Shown: in pieces, positions 1-12,204 of the stretch
Layout: the number at the start of each line of letters is the position of its first letter
Position numbering within the stretch: position 1 is the stretch's first letter
From: Apoda limacodes
Lineage: Eukaryota > Arthropoda > Insecta > Lepidoptera > Limacodidae
Assembly: GCA_946406115.1 (NCBI GenBank)
Contig: OX291547.1
Coordinates: 19,101,001-19,165,000 of the forward strand
Length of the DNA stretch: 64,000 nt
Reading direction: 5' to 3'
Notes under the pieces: generated by a model
Databases searched by the model: none
Told to the model about the DNA's origin: nothing
Seen by the model: only the letters and a program-made list of their open reading frames with translations
Made by a program: the position numbers and the translations under genes

Positions 1-1079
1 CGATTACGGTAAGCCTTCTATGTCGAAGTGCAAGTCACGTCCATTTTGAGCGCCCAAGAACTTTCACTCTGTTCAAAACTTTCTAGTTATAATCCATAGG
101 TATACTTGAATTGGCAGGTTATCCTAGGTTCCCTTAATAGGTCGTGTTTTTAACCGACATAATGAGCAATATACACTTAACGTAAATAAACCAATTAGAT
201 GATTGACCCTAGATGTGGCTAGGTGTGTGTGCCATACACATTTCTGTCTTTTTAACTTGGCTGGATTATGAATTTATGATTTATGAGTAGGCTTGCTAGA
301 TACCCTGTATTTTACGGGTTACCCCGTTATTGAGGCCTCTACAATATAGAAACCCGTTCTTAGCAAAATACGGTGTAAACAAAACTTCCATAATAATATT
401 TACGGTCGGAGGTGTCGTGATCAAAAACCGACATTCTAGCATCTAGCATTCTGTGCGTGGTGGTTTAAATTTGGCGCGATGCGTGATGTAGTAGTAGTAT
501 CTAAGCCCTCATGCGGGGATGCTGCTTGCGGCAGGAGAACGGAGGCTGCGTTCCATTTTGCGCTCGTAACTTCTCGTGAGCACTTGCAGATCTCATTAAT
601 TTGTCACTCGTAACTAAATCGAAAACCCGTATTTTTTGAGCTGGTAACCCTAAAATCAAACAGCGACAGGTGGCAACCCTATTTACGAGTGGTATATTAT
701 TTTGATTCTAAATAGTGCTTATAAATCGTTGTGAACATAATTACTAATCTACATAACATTAAGTAAATTACTAGTTATATTAACTTCAGAATTAAATAGT
801 CAAAAGAAATCACATTTTCCAAGATTTTCCAGTTTGAACGGAAGATCAAAAATTACACCTGCTTTTAGTAGATTAATTGGAAATGTCAACGAGCTTACCT
901 ACTAATTAAGTAGTATAAAAATATCTTTATTGGAAACGAAATTTTAAGTACCTGTTTCTACAACGGAAATAAGAACCCACGCAGGTACAGAGCCCAGAGT
1001 GTAGCATTATATTTGTTTACTTAGAGTTATTGCATTCCTAATGGATTCACTTAGTAACGCTACTATATTATGTGACACA
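1..1079. other. Gene-free AT-rich stretch
   Basis: I see no coding region, RNA gene or clear repeat boundary here. A short GC-richer patch near 510-560 has no open frame worth calling. The stretch is treated as unassigned intergenic or intronic sequence. Confidence 0.5.
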
Positions 1080-1794
1080 TGCTTTTGCCAGCGGCTTCGC
1101 CCGCCCTAAATTTGGTTATCAGCGTAGGCTTCTTACGGCAACTCCTCAATTATAGAAAAAAAACTTAGAAGGTGAAAATATTTTTAAAAATAATAGGCAC
1201 CGCCCTTCCCCCTCATGACTGCCCGCCGCGCGCGCAGTACTTGATCATCATTTTGATGACATGTTATTTTAAAACTGCGATATCTCCTAAGATATTCATT
1301 GAAATCGAATGATGTAAAGGGAAATTTTGTTATAAATTAAAGACTTGTGATGAATAACGTATTTATGTTTTTATTTATTTGGATAAGGATTATATCATGT
1401 TTATAGAAACACCTTCGCAGATAATGCATTATTTTAGAAAAAATTTGGTTAGGTTAAATGACATATTGGACAAGGACATAAGCATATTGGACATATGCTG
1501 TCGCGGAATTTTTTAAAGAACTTTTAATGAAGAACTATTCTGTCATTCATGATTTTTGCGAAATTTTAACCGTTTATGCAGCGCACGGAGCGGAAGCTCT
1601 CAAAGGGAAAAAAAACTCCCGATTTTGAATCATTCTTCATTGGTGCTCCGCTCCTATTGGTCTTAGCGTAATGATATATAGCCTATAGCCTTCGATAAAT
1701 GGGCAATCTAACACTGAAAGATTTTTTTTAATTGGACCAATAGTTTCTAGCGCTTTCAAACAAACAAACTCTTCAGCTTTATATATTAGTATAT
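1080..1794 (+). repeat. Lepidopteran 'TTTGCC-GCGGCTTCGCCC' repeat, long copy
   Basis: The copy starts with gcttttgccagcggcttcgc and ends near cttcagctttatatattagt. It matches the stretch at 47339-48050 in the same orientation along its whole length of about 710 bp, including shared blocks such as cgatatctcctaagatattc and accgtttatgcagcgcac. No reading frame is kept, so it behaves as a non-autonomous interspersed repeat. The end sequence (caaacaaacaaactcttcag followed by an AT-rich tail) is of a kind I know from many lepidopteran genomes. The class of the parent element cannot be decided from this window. Confidence 0.75.
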
Positions 1795-3130
1795 ATTTGC
1801 TTAGTCAGCTTAGGCCAAGAGTTTGGCGTTAGGGAATCGCTTTTATAATATGTTCAAAACCTGTCTACGAAGTTTTATCATAATTGTATATTACGTTACA
1901 ATATAAGTGCGCTTACCAAATAATGCTGACTATCTATAGGTATTTACTAACTTCGTCAGATATTAAACATCTTTTTAAAATTCCGCTTTTGCTTTGACCT
2001 GAGACATCAAAATGGCGCGAAGTGTTTTTTAATCTGGGGCCCGTGATGGAATAAAATGTTTTTTTTTACAAAAACTTAACTAGAAAGCTTAAAAAAATAA
2101 TATTACTATGAATTGTTTTAATACAATATAGTAGTAGGTAAGTACACCACGTTGGGATGGTTTAGGTATAATTATTAAAAACTTTAAATAAAATATTTTT
2201 TACCAATCGTTTATAGTAAAATTGTCGCAGGGTTAAAATATATTATTCAAAAATGCTTCTAATGTGATCATTATTTTGACACCCATTTTTGAGCAAAGTC
2301 GACCTTCTAAGCTGGTAATTAAATTACTCGCAGTGTTTGAGTAAAGCACAATACAAGCCTTGTTTTTATTATGAAACATATTTTTATAAAACATAAAATA
2401 ATTTTATCAACTATAGGTACCTATCTATATGATACAAACAAGTACAGATAATACAAGTCACAAAGTTTAACATATATGTATATTTATATATAGAAATGAT
2501 ATAAGTAAATGTTTATTAAAATAGTATAGTAGGTATAGAACTAAAAAGAAACAGCATTGTTACAAATGGATCTTAATCATTCTAGTATTTCCGCTACAAT
2601 ACAATTTACTGTGTAATTACCCGGAAAAAGGCGTTTTCTATCACACACCTAATGTACAATAGATAGACAGGCAAAACACGCATAAAACATGTAGATATGT
2701 TTACTTCATTGTTTATTAGCTTTTTCGATGGCTTCTATGAAGCAACAGTTGCCAAGTAACGTTCAGTGACTTTGTTGAAGTAAAAGTGGACATAAAATAC
2801 TTTGACCTCGACCACCTAGCGTCCCAGAGCCCATTACCAACTCCCTCTAATGGATATTTACTTTAGAAACCAACATAAAACTTACGTCAACTGAGATCTT
2901 AGTAGGTAGTTCCAACGTATGGTAGTTCTTTAGTTTACTGTGCCAAAGGAATGCAGTTCACGACTTGACGTAGCTTATTCTAAAACTGTAGTGTTTGAGT
3001 TCCCTAAAACATTTTATTCGGCAAATTACACACACAAAATAAAACTTGTATTAGAGTAATAAGTACCTTTAAAATCTTTGAGTGGCACTCATAGGTTTTG
3101 TTATTATTTGTGATACTTTTTACTTATTAA
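1795..3130. other. Gene-free AT-rich stretch
   Basis: No frame, RNA gene or repeat with a second copy in the window was recognised. It contains short AT-rich runs and GTAGGTA-type motifs typical of the surrounding background. Confidence 0.45.
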
Positions 3131-3300
3131 ATACTAGCTTTTGTCCGCTGCTCCGTCCGCTCTAAATTCGGTTATCGGCGTGGAATTCCTATGACAACTC
3201 CTTCATTATGACTAGTAAGGAAGTTTTCTATAGCAAGCTATAGCTGCAGGAAAATGATTGCGGTTATTTCTGCGGAAACTTTAGAATTTGCCAAGATGAA
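3131..3300 (+). repeat. Truncated copy of the GCGGCTTCGCCC repeat
   Basis: The start, atactagcttttgtccgctg, followed by cggttatcggcgtggaattc, aligns with the head of the repeats at 1080 and 47339 and with the one at 44083. Only the first part is present and the right boundary is not sharp. Confidence 0.6.
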
Positions 3301-3933
3301 ATATCGCCTATAATAATAAATAACAATTAGAGTGTTTAAGCTATTTCCTTTAAAATTTCAGCAAAATATTTTTAATAATATTTTACTGTTATATAACGCA
3401 AGAAATATATTTTTGCTGAAGAAAGAATACGAAATGTAAAGTGAGAATGATATCCTATACCGTTTTTGCATTATGTGAGTCAAAATGTTAAAAGTGGAAT
3501 GTTTTCTTATATTACTACTTTATTGTCAACCATGTTTAAACGTTGTATGTTAATAAATATTCGTTGGTATTTGGCATTGGGTTATATTGGTTTTGAATTA
3601 CTATGTGTGGGCGGCGCAGACACTTTAGTCTTTCGTACTGTTGTTCGGGAACGCCCTTGAAAATGCTTACTGCAATAAGCTATTTCTAGCCATGATCGGC
3701 GTCATCGTCATCGACTTGCAATACAAATTGGCTTATGAATTTAGTCTCATTTAAAATGTATGGTAGTACTTTCACGCGTCTCTACTTGCATACATTGCTC
3801 AAAACTTTTCGCAATAAGCTCTGAAGGCTAATGACGCGTTATTTTGCTACAAATAATCCTTTGTACTATCACTATTGGTTTAATAGTAAAATAAGGCTGA
3901 GCCTGTGGCCAAGATCAGTCTCACTTAAAAATT

Positions 3934-4283
3934 TACTGCTCCATCGGGCTTTTGGGGCGAGACTCTAAAGGAGTCTCAGCCCATATAGCGCGGAGCGCTC
4001 AAGGGCTCTCCGTGGGGGCAGCCTCGGCTTGGGATGTCGCTCTTGGGGTCGGCCCTTCGACCAGCGTGAGCCTCGAACCCGAAGGTGAGTCAGTGCCTGG
4101 ATGGGAGTTCCCCGTTACGCGGTTGCGAATGCGAGAGAGTGGGGGCGAAAAGCACCCCGGCACACTTTGATACCTCGTGCATCCGTTCGTTCGCCGACGA
4201 AACCGGGGACGTCGGCGTCGTGTTTGGGGGGAGGCCCTATTTGGGGAGGTCGTTGAGTCTAATCTCGCTATCCGGATAGCGAA
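3934..4283 (+). repeat. GC-rich interspersed repeat, copy 1
   Basis: A GC-rich island in an AT-rich background. It matches 38785-39067 in inverted orientation: shared blocks include gagttccccgtta, gcctcgaacccgaaggtgag and cgttcgttcgccgacgaa. It contains the perfect 18-bp palindrome tcgctatccggatagcga at 4265-4282, which the other copy also has. Short open frames run through it on the plus strand but they are not kept in the second copy, so it is called a repeat and not a gene. It may be an untranslated end of a LINE; no coding remnant is attached. Confidence 0.7.
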
Positions 4284-5880
4284 ATATCAAAAATTATTTA
4301 GGAAATATCTACAAAAAAAATTGACAATCTAAGTTCCGTAAAAGAATTTTTAATTTCTAGTTATCTCCTAACAACAGTTTTAAAAGTGACTTTAACAAAA
4401 GTAAGTTGGCTCCATTGTGTTTTCATATCGATGGTTGGCTCTTATTATAAATGGAGTCTGAGGTCTTTGTTGTATTTCTTTATATATTATCTATATTATG
4501 TATGTATTTTCTTTTTCTTGTAACTTGTACAATCCTGTTTTTTCATCTCAAGGCCGGTAAAACTAACAACGGATAGGTGGTAACCTAAAATTATAATTGC
4601 TAGATGAAAGTTGGGAGTCAAAACTAAAGTCCACAATACCAGAAGTGAGCTTTCTACGAGAAAACAGCTCAGACGAAGAGGGCGCAAACATAATTTAAAA
4701 ATGTATTTCTTCGGAAATATGACACTAATTATGAGCTATTTTTACAAAGTTTTGTGCTATTTCTTGATTATATCTGTGAGCTGGACATAGCACTTTTGCT
4801 TAAAGTGGCTACTTTCAGTAGACAACTACAACTTAAAGATAAATTGTAGTAAAATATACATAACGCTCTTAAAATAGCTTACAATTTACTACTTAAAGAA
4901 TTTGTAGTTACAATTTCTTTGTTATAACAAGTTTCACATGTCTGTAGAAGTATAATTTTGAAATTCGCTTTATACAAAAAAAAAAAAAAAATCTATTGGT
5001 GATGTCAGTTTACACCTTCAACTTAGAGTTTCAAAACATTACGGTTTATCTTATACCTGTATACAGTAACAGTACTTGCCCATTTCAAAACTCCATATGT
5101 TCAAACAATAACTATAAAGTACTTACTATCAGAAGGAGCCTCGCGACCTTTCAACATGATCAAGGGTTTTATGTGAAGCTTTGTAGATCCAACATTATCA
5201 ATTAAATTTAATTAACACCTCGTTACCAACTCAATGATTTATCTGGGGGCCGTTCAGTTTTTGACTCCCGTTTAATATTAACCCCGGGTGACAACCCTAA
5301 GTCGTTCGGAAACTCTAGTGTCGCGACACTAACCCGTCGACACCAAATTCGAGCAGGGTCCAAAGTGTACTGACAACACAAATGTCAAAGTGATTTTGTT
5401 TATAAAACGATAGTTATAATATTGGTTATTTTTTGTTAGGATATTCTCGGGTTAGCGTTGCTACATCGCGGTGTTAAACTTTTAAACACAAAGATTTCGA
5501 ACGCAGATATGAGTCGGCTGTTAAGAACTAGGTCCCAAGAATCAGGCGCACGATCAAGTTGCGGTTAATTGCGGGGCGGTGTGGTGCGCGGTGCGGTGTG
5601 TAACGGTCGCCCTACAGTCCTACCCCGCCGGATGCCGCGCGGTGTGTGCCTGCCCTAACGTACAATTAAACCGTTAGAAAAACGCCACAAATAATGCTGA
5701 GATTATAGATATAAATTTCTTGTAGTAGTTAACGTCTGAGATTATACACATGTAGTTACTGTAGTGTGTAGTACAAGTTTTCAATGGTTAGCGCAGAATT
5801 TACGACTTGGCTTGTAGGTTAATACCTTTATTCCTTTGTACGTACTAGTGGTGTTTATTAGTATATAATATCCATTAAAT
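4284..5880. other. Gene-free stretch
   Basis: Mostly AT-rich, with a poly-A run near 4977-4991 and a more GC-rich piece at about 5560-5660. Nothing coding was recognised and no second copy of these sequences was seen in the window. Confidence 0.45.
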
Positions 5881-5888
5881 ATACCTAG

Positions 5889-6171
5889 GTCGGTGGTGGC
5901 CTAGAGGTTTCGATTTCACTTTCCGTCCTGAGTGGCGGAGGTTCGAGACCCGCGTGTTGGTCTTTTTCTTAATTTCTCAGGTACATTGATAATTCACACC
6001 ACTAGTTTAACGGCGAAGGAAATCACAGTGCGGGAAACGTGCATATGTCAATAAGACATATGTGAAGTCCTCAATTCGCACTGGGCCTGGTTGGGCTACG
6101 GCCCAAAAATCACCCTCGATGAGGGTAGGCCGAGCCCCAACAGTGGGGACTAATGAGGCTGATAAGGATAC
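5889..6171 (+). mobile_element. tRNA-derived SINE, full head
   Basis: The head resembles a tRNA gene: a box A at 5897-5907 (tggcctagagg) and a box B at 5940-5950 (ggttcgagacc), which together form the internal RNA polymerase III promoter that drives SINE transcription. The body carries accactagtttaacggcgaag, the self-complementary piece acatatgtcaataagacatatgtg, and the tail gccgagccccaacagtgggg followed by a short tract with gatgag/gataag. A second, head-less copy lies in reverse at 37635-37803. The head is not a functional tRNA gene: it is continuous with the SINE body and ends in a pyrimidine tract after box B. Retroposition depends on enzymes from a LINE elsewhere in the genome. Confidence 0.9.
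5897..5950 (+). promoter_or_regulatory. Pol III box A and box B of the SINE
   Basis: Box A is at 5897-5907 and box B at 5940-5950. The spacing of about 32 bases lies in the range of tRNA genes and tRNA-derived SINEs. Both match the consensus closely. Confidence 0.8.
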
Positions 6172-6514
6172 CTATGTTTGTTTAGACGCGTCGTAAAATA
6201 AATACTGTAATTTTACTAAAATGTATGGTCAGTTATACTGTACCTAATATCATAGTAGCTGTTACTTTGTACGTTTGGTTTTTTAATGACATCACATAAA
6301 ATACCCTATGTCTGCAGTACACTAATTTTCTACGAAATCTATAGGTACGCTAAGTTCTTTCCCTGCCTAGTCAAAGTACTAACAAATTCACTAGTACTAA
6401 CAAAATTTGAGTTATTAGTGTGGGTTTTTCACTGAGATAACCCACAAGTACAATAAGTACAGTAATTTACTGCTAAAAAAGGAAAACCTGTAACAGTAAT
6501 ATTTCTTTACTAGA

Positions 6515-6670
6515 TTTTGCCAGTGTTTGTTCGTTTAAGCTCGCGCTGGAAATTTTGAATTTCTATATCTGTGCCAAGTTTCGTATCGTTCCGTCCAGTG
6601 GTTGAAGCGTGATTGAGTAACAAACATCCATCCAGACATACTTTCACATTTATAATATTAGTATGGTAGA
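6515..6670 (+). repeat. 3' part of a GCGGCTTCGCCC-type repeat
   Basis: The segment cgtttaagctcgc ... gaagcgtgattgagtaacaa ... ctttcacatttataatatta matches the right-hand part of the repeat at 44083-44392. The left part is missing. Confidence 0.65.
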
Positions 6671-6860
6671 CTACAGGGACCGTACATTCACAATTACAGT
6701 ATTTAGTTCCAGGGTGGTGTGGGTCCCCTCCCCAAACCACATATTTGGTGAAAAAATTATCATTTCGCCAATAACCCTTAAATCATTCGAGCTATCAAGA
6801 ATATTTCTAGCACAAAAATAAAGTTTAATTATTTCCCAAGAAAGTTATCTTGTAATTGTT

Positions 6861-7122
6861 TTTAGAGTTCCGTACCCAAAGGGTTAAAAACGGGACCCAA
6901 TTACTAAGACTCCGCTGGCCGTCCGTCCGTCCATTCGTCTGTCACCAGGCTGTATCTCATGAACCGAGACAGTTAGACAGTTCAAATTTTCATAGAAGAT
7001 GTATTTTTGTTGCCGCTTTAATAAAATAAGTATTTAAGTGGGCTTTCATACAACAAACGTGATGTTTTTGCCGTTTTTATATATAATGGTACGAATCCGA
7101 CTCGCACTTGGCCGATTTTTTC
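6861..7122 (+). repeat. GGTTCCGTACC / GTCCGTCC repeat, copy 1
   Basis: It starts with tagagttccgtacccaaagg, continues with gactccgctggccgtccgtc, a conserved block ctgtatctcatgaaccgaga, the pair ctttcatacaacaaacgtga, and ends with ccgactcgcacttggccgat. Other copies in the window are at 50917-51347 and 63722-64000 (plus) and 61091-63196 (minus). It is non-coding. The family is highly abundant in Lepidoptera by my recollection; its class is not assigned here. Confidence 0.75.
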
Positions 7123-7189
7123 AAATTTAGTTTCTATTATTAGTTTACGTAAAATCGTTTCCGAAGCTGTTGCACAATTTCTAAGTTTT

Positions 7190-7312
7190 AAAATTGTAAA
7201 TTGTTTAAATACAAAATTTCATTTGAATCGTTAGAGCCGTTTCCGACATACTCAAATATTACATACAAATATGTACAAGAATTGCTCGTTTAAATATATA
7301 AGATATAAAATT
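7190..7312 (+). repeat. 3' end of the 'gagccgtttccga' repeat
   Basis: The tail cgttagagccgtttccgaca ... gtacaagaattgctcgttta matches the ends of the copies at 32200-32480 and 45800-46165. Only this end is present. Confidence 0.55.
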
Positions 7313-8721
7313 ACCGTAAATGTGATTTATGTGATTTTGCGATATTAACAAGCTTATAAAAAATCACTGTGTTAAATAAAAATCAGAATATAACATTTTA
7401 GTTAAGGGGTATTTCTTTCATGTATTGAAAGTTGAAAATAAAACAGTTATTTTTCGGCTACTTTTTCATTGTTTAAATGGTTGATGCTTTAAAATATTAG
7501 ACAGATGCTCCTTAATAAATAAGCTAACAAGTATTTCAGTTTTTTTTTGTATTTTCAAAAAAAATGGCTCACAGCGGTGCTGATCAGTTTGCGTGGGCGA
7601 AGCCGCGGAAAAAAACTAGTTTCCGTGTAAAAATATTTTATTTTCAAAAAGATTATTTAAATAATAAATGTAGCAGACATTTAACGTTGTTGCTATATCA
7701 GGCTACGTGTATGTATAATACAGGACATATTAAGATAAAGTCTGCGTTCCATGTAGGGCAATGTCAAATAAAGCCATATAGAGAGAAAAAGGTCAAGAGG
7801 GGTCAGTGTTCTGCCGATTAGTTGGCGCAGGCCGCAGGTGCCGCGGGCAACTGAGGTAAGCTGCGCACGCGCTGGTAATTAACTACAAACACGGCCTACA
7901 GAATAATAGGACCAGTGATGTACTAAATGTCAGACAATAAACAGGAATGAGTTGATAATCGGTAAATACCAGCAACTTTTTATGCTGAAAGTCAAGACGT
8001 GATAGTTTGTAGTGGAATTAGTCTAAAATAGAACATTTATGCCATAAGATACGGAACATTTTAGAAATAACTGTAAATTATTTATTTGTGATTTTTTTTA
8101 AATCAAACCAAAACGCACGGTCAAGTGCGTGCCATGCATAGCTTTAGTGCTTACGGTTTCGTTTATACATTCGAACCCTTAATATGCTATTGCTATTGTA
8201 TTACAAAATATAATACCAAAACAATCTCTTCAAAGTCATCGTTTAAAACAATATTAAATGTTTTATGATAATTATGTCGCATAAACACTTGTTGATTACA
8301 ATAAAAAAGTTAAGAAATAAACAAACAAACTGCAACTGTAGCTGCAACACCATCAGAGGCATCTACGGCCGTTTAAAAATCTTATCTCTTTGTCTTTCAG
8401 GATCCATAGGGATATATATAGACCCTATCCCTAGAAAAAACCTCGATAGGGACCTTATTCCACCATTTGCGTTCGCGAGAGGATACACATCTGAAACCGC
8501 AGGAAACAGGTGCCAGGATTTTAGAATTAATCTCTTGCCGATGGTGAACGGTGCCTAACCAATTTTTTTTTTTATAAAATATTGATTCATATTTTTAGGG
8601 TTATACACGTTTCAGCGCTATAGTCTTTATCGTTTCTTAATAAAAAAAAACTGTGACCTACAGAATATGTTGAAAAAATAGGGGTTCATTGTATGACTAC
8701 GGTACGGTAGTAGTACAGTTT
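7313..8721. other. Gene-free stretch
   Basis: No gene was recognised. Around 8395-8560 there is a block of more balanced base composition behind the pyrimidine-rich tract ctttgtctttcag. It stays open on both strands for about 50 codons, but I recognise no protein family and treat it as an old repeat fragment. Confidence 0.4.
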
Positions 8722-8979
8722 GTGTTAGTCCGAAATTTTATCAAAGTTACTGGCTTGTGTGTAATTCAGTATTTACTTAACCATTCACAAACGACTTCAT
8801 AAGTTACCATTTAATAAACGACTTTATGAGTTACTGACTTTCTGACTGATTTCTGTGACAAAACACTATAAAGGCTGGGTTGCACTACCTAACTTTGACG
8901 TTGACCAGCCGTCAAAAATGGGAGATTGTATAAAAATTTGCATAGTCAGCTATTTTAACCTAACCGGCGCGTCAAAGTT
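8722..8979 (+). repeat. Truncated copy of a MITE-containing repeat
   Basis: The stretch matches 14816-15148: gttagtccgaaattttatca, acgacttcataagttaccat and the MITE start ctgggttgcactacctaact at 8875 are shared. The MITE is cut off after gcgtcaaagtt at 8979, so the distal end of its right arm is missing. The truncation point abuts the hAT transposase remnant. Confidence 0.7.
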
Positions 8980-8984
8980 CAGCA

Positions 8985-9683
8985 AAGTAAGCGATTCTGA
9001 CTTGCCCCAAATTCAAGAGCTCTTACCCGCCGATCACCAAAAAAGCCTGCTTGCGATGTGCGAAATACGTGGTGTCCACAAGCATGAAGCCCTCAGGAGA
9101 TTCATAAAAATTTACTCAGCTATTGTAAATGCTCTTTGAGACTTTTAATATGGTCATAATAATGATAAATCAAGCTGTTCAAATCTTTAACACGCTTCGA
9201 TCTACGGATTCGGATATGTGATGTGCTCAGTGATTTTTCAAAAATTATTGAGCTTACACTGTCTTTATCAAAACAATTGCAAGCAATCAACACCGACCTC
9301 ATCACAGCATTTAGCCACGTGGATGATGTTATTAACGCTTTACAACTTCTGAGAAATAAAGCTGGCGACGAATATTTCCATCTCTAAAGAAAAGCAAAAG
9401 TGCTTTCCGAAAGAACCACAGCCGTGGTTAAAGCAGAACTTGAAGTGTCGAAGTGTGTGTGTGTGAAAATCTATTTTGGAATGTCTAGACAAGTCAAAAT
9501 CACAAACAAAGCATAATATTGACACATTGCTGTAAATTTTAGCTACAATACCTACCTGTTTCCACTGCTACCCCAGAAAGGACTTTCTGAAGCTCAAGGA
9601 TACCGAAAAACTATTTTCGCAAAACAATGAGTGAAACCAGAATGAACGGTTTGGCTCTCATAAATATTCACCACAGAGGATAG
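8985..9683 (+). pseudogene. Broken hAT-superfamily transposase, C-terminal part
   Basis: hAT transposases are RNase H-fold DNA transposases whose C-terminal dimerisation domain is their best-conserved part. Three pieces of this family can be read on the plus strand in different frames. At about 9050-9139 the text MCEIRGVHKHEALRRF resembles the family's 'LCETRWVEKHEA..RF' block. At 9229-9384 a helical stretch contains LSLSKQLQAINTDLITAFSH and DDVINALQLLRNKAGDEY, which fits the middle of ZMYM1-like and '52 kDa repressor'-like hAT proteins. At 9562-9680 STATPERTF and then SETRMNGLALINIHH form the dimerisation domain. The frame is broken by a stop at 9385-9387 and by shifts between the pieces, and the N-terminal half is missing. 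It cannot encode an active enzyme. Confidence 0.8.
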
Positions 9684-9817
9684 TAATTATACCAAAAGGA
9701 AATATTTACTATGGAACAGAAATTATTGCGAATAAAGACGAATATTTAAATTTTTTTTGTGAAAGCCAAAATATGCCACTTAAATGGCCGTATTTTTTTA
9801 TTGCTATCGTAGAAGTT

Positions 9818-9977
9818 TGATTTTTTTACAGCTTCAAGGGATCGTAAACCTCAGAATTTGATATTAATTTCAACTTGATACTTAAGAAACGGGATCCTGA
9901 AAGACAGACAGACGGACCACAGAGTCATCCTATAAGGGTTCCTTTTTTTCCTTTTTGAGGTACGGAACCTTAAAAAG
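9818..9977. repeat. Diverged GTCCGTC/GGTTCCG repeat
   Basis: The core cagacagacggaccacagag, ctataagggttcc and a final tacggaaccttaaaaa follow the same order as the related piece at 24580-24692. It is probably a distant member of the GGTTCCGTACC family in the reverse sense. Confidence 0.5.
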
Positions 9978-11607
9978 GGTCAATATTTTTACTACTGATT
10001 GATAAAAATATTTTTTTTGTCTTTTGCCGATCTTGTGTTATTTATTTTTCCACGTTTTAATTTTTTTAATAATTAAATTAATATTACCTTATTATTAAAT
10101 ACTAGTGTCATTTTATGCATATTTTTAAAATGTTATTTTCTTAAACCCTCTCGACATTTAAACTTGGCTACGCTCGTGCTACATATTGTTATATAATATT
10201 TCAATATTAAAACTTTTATTTAACAACTAAAAATACTAAACAAAGTCAAGAAGTTATAAAATTAAAATTAAATTAAAAACTAATAATTAACTAAAATAAA
10301 AACTTCAAATAAAAAACCTGTTCCAAGTTGACCTGATGGGGCAGTGTACCTAAAAGGCTGGCAGTATTTCCTCGTTGAATTGTAATTGAAATTCTTTGAG
10401 CGAAATATTTTTTGAGCGAAATAACTGCCAATGCTTCTGTCGTGAGACACATCGACCAAACGCTTAGAAATCGCTTTAAAAAAAAGATGAGTCCCCGGAG
10501 ACCATGGCCCCAAGGTTTCAACCGCAAACGGCTCAAAAATATAACTATTACTTATATAAGTGTATTTTCTACGTTTGCGGTTTTCAGCAGAAGCGGCAGC
10601 AGCTCCTGCCACAGAAGCTTTACCAGGAAGATAAGTCGGGGCAAGGGTATCGACGCACGTGGCATCCCTAACTACTGGTCGAACCATCTTCCAAGGCACA
10701 AGACTCATGCCATGAGGCTTCTTACCATCATCTCTAAATATACCAACAGGCTCTAAAATGGCAGGAGTGTTGATCCTCACTAGAGCTCGACGTATAATGT
10801 CATTAAGGCTGCTGTGGCGAAACGTTCTGCCTGCGCTTCGAACACATGATAAGCTATGGTGACCGAGGAGACACCTCCACGTAAGCAAGATGCAAGTCGA
10901 AATGTGGAATTATCCATTAGGGTGCCTATGTTTCCAGATGGAAGCGCCTGTAACCAAAGCCCTGACTCCCATGTTGAAGCTGCAAGAAGACGAGCACGAT
11001 CTGCAGAATTGACAGCCGTTTCCAAAACTATTTTCCGGTTCAATTCGCAAAGCGGCCTGTCCCACAATCTTTGTGATGTTGAAACAATAGGAAAGTCATT
11101 ATTTGGACAGGTAAGACTCCATGTGTTCTTAGCTTCATTTAAAAATGAGATCTTGAAATTACTAAGAGGAAAAAGAATTTTGTTTATAAGAGTTTGTGTA
11201 CTATGAACTGAAGATAAAAAAGCTGGTAGGGCTACTGCGGAAGTTAAACGAATACCCAAACCACCAAATCTTACAGGTAAGGTTGCCTGTAGCCATGTAC
11301 GTTAATTGAAATTAATATTTAGAATCTTTGAAATGGTATCTTTAATAACGTTGTCAAAACTACACAAAAGGTCTGTAAATTTCCAAAAATAACATGAACG
11401 TAAATAAAATGTAAATTTTGGTACAAATATACAATGGTGAATAATAAAAAATGCTGAATGAGAATTTATAGCTAAAAGTTTGTCTAGAATAGACTGAAAA
11501 TGATGATTTTTTTCTTGAACAAAAGATGAAAAAGATTCATCAAATATAGGAATTCCGAAACTCTTGTATAATATTTAAATCTTCTAAAACCGTATTTGCG
11601 TCACAAC

Positions 11608-12204
11608 TTAACCGTTAACGTTACCGTCATCTAAATACCAGACGTTATATTTCGATTTTAATTTTTGCACGATAGGGTGGATGACAAGGCTGAATATTGC
11701 CGGCCCAAGAGGGTCACCTTGTTGACAACCAATTTCTGATGCCAAAAGATTTTGTTTGAATACCAATTTTGATGGGGAATGATAAAACTGATAAATAAAC
11801 TTGTATGCAAATGGAATATTATTTTTAACTTCGAATAAAATTGCATCCCTTTTGATCGAATTAAAAGCATTTTTGATGTCCACTTTCAGCACAACCTCAC
11901 TTTTCTCATTTTGTAAAAATGTTCTTAGAGAATGAATGAATTTCGAACCAAATCCCAATTGATTGGGTTGAAAGTAATCACTAAGAACGTTGAATGTTTC
12001 TTTACAACAAGTTTTGGCGGTAAGGCGGCGGTATGTTGTACCAATAGCGATTGGCCTAATGCCACCATCCTTTTTCTTTAAAGCACAAAGATTGGCTCCA
12101 TAAAGGATGTCAGTAATCTCCGAGTCTATACGGCCATCTAGCATCAAATTTACTAGAGAAGTTAGTTCATCCAAGAGAGACAAACCTGTATTCCCACAAC
12201 TCAC
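11608..12204 (-). CDS. Reverse transcriptase fragment of retrotransposon copy 2
   Basis: This open frame of 198 codons is the best-preserved part of the decayed element and holds the RT fingers and palm. Motifs seen are KKKDGGIRPIAIG (near residue 45), LGFGSKF, VDIKNAFNS with the first catalytic aspartate, GCQQGDPLGP and YLDDG with the catalytic pair. It stops soon after YLDDG, before the thumb. The family normally continues for several hundred residues, so this is a remnant and not a gene. Confidence 0.8.
   Translation of the reverse strand: MSCGNTGLSLLDELTSLVNLMLDGRIDSEITDILYGANLCALKKKDGGIRPIAIGTTYRRLTAKTCCKETFNVLSDYFQPNQLGFGSKFIHSLRTFLQNEKSEVVLKVDIKNAFNSIKRDAILFEVKNNIPFAYKFIYQFYHSPSKLVFKQNLLASEIGCQQGDPLGPAIFSLVIHPIVQKLKSKYNVWYLDDGNVNG

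Noticed and set aside
3952..4279. GC-rich open frames
   Set aside because: The inverted second copy at 38785-39067 does not keep them, so they are chance frames in a repeat.
5889..5965. A possible functional tRNA gene
   Set aside because: Box A and box B are good, but the sequence is continuous with a SINE body whose second copy lies at 37635-37803.
8398..8558. A possible terminal exon behind the acceptor-like tract ctttgtctttcag
   Set aside because: The block is open on both strands and looks like a repeat fragment; no protein family could be named and no partner exon was found.
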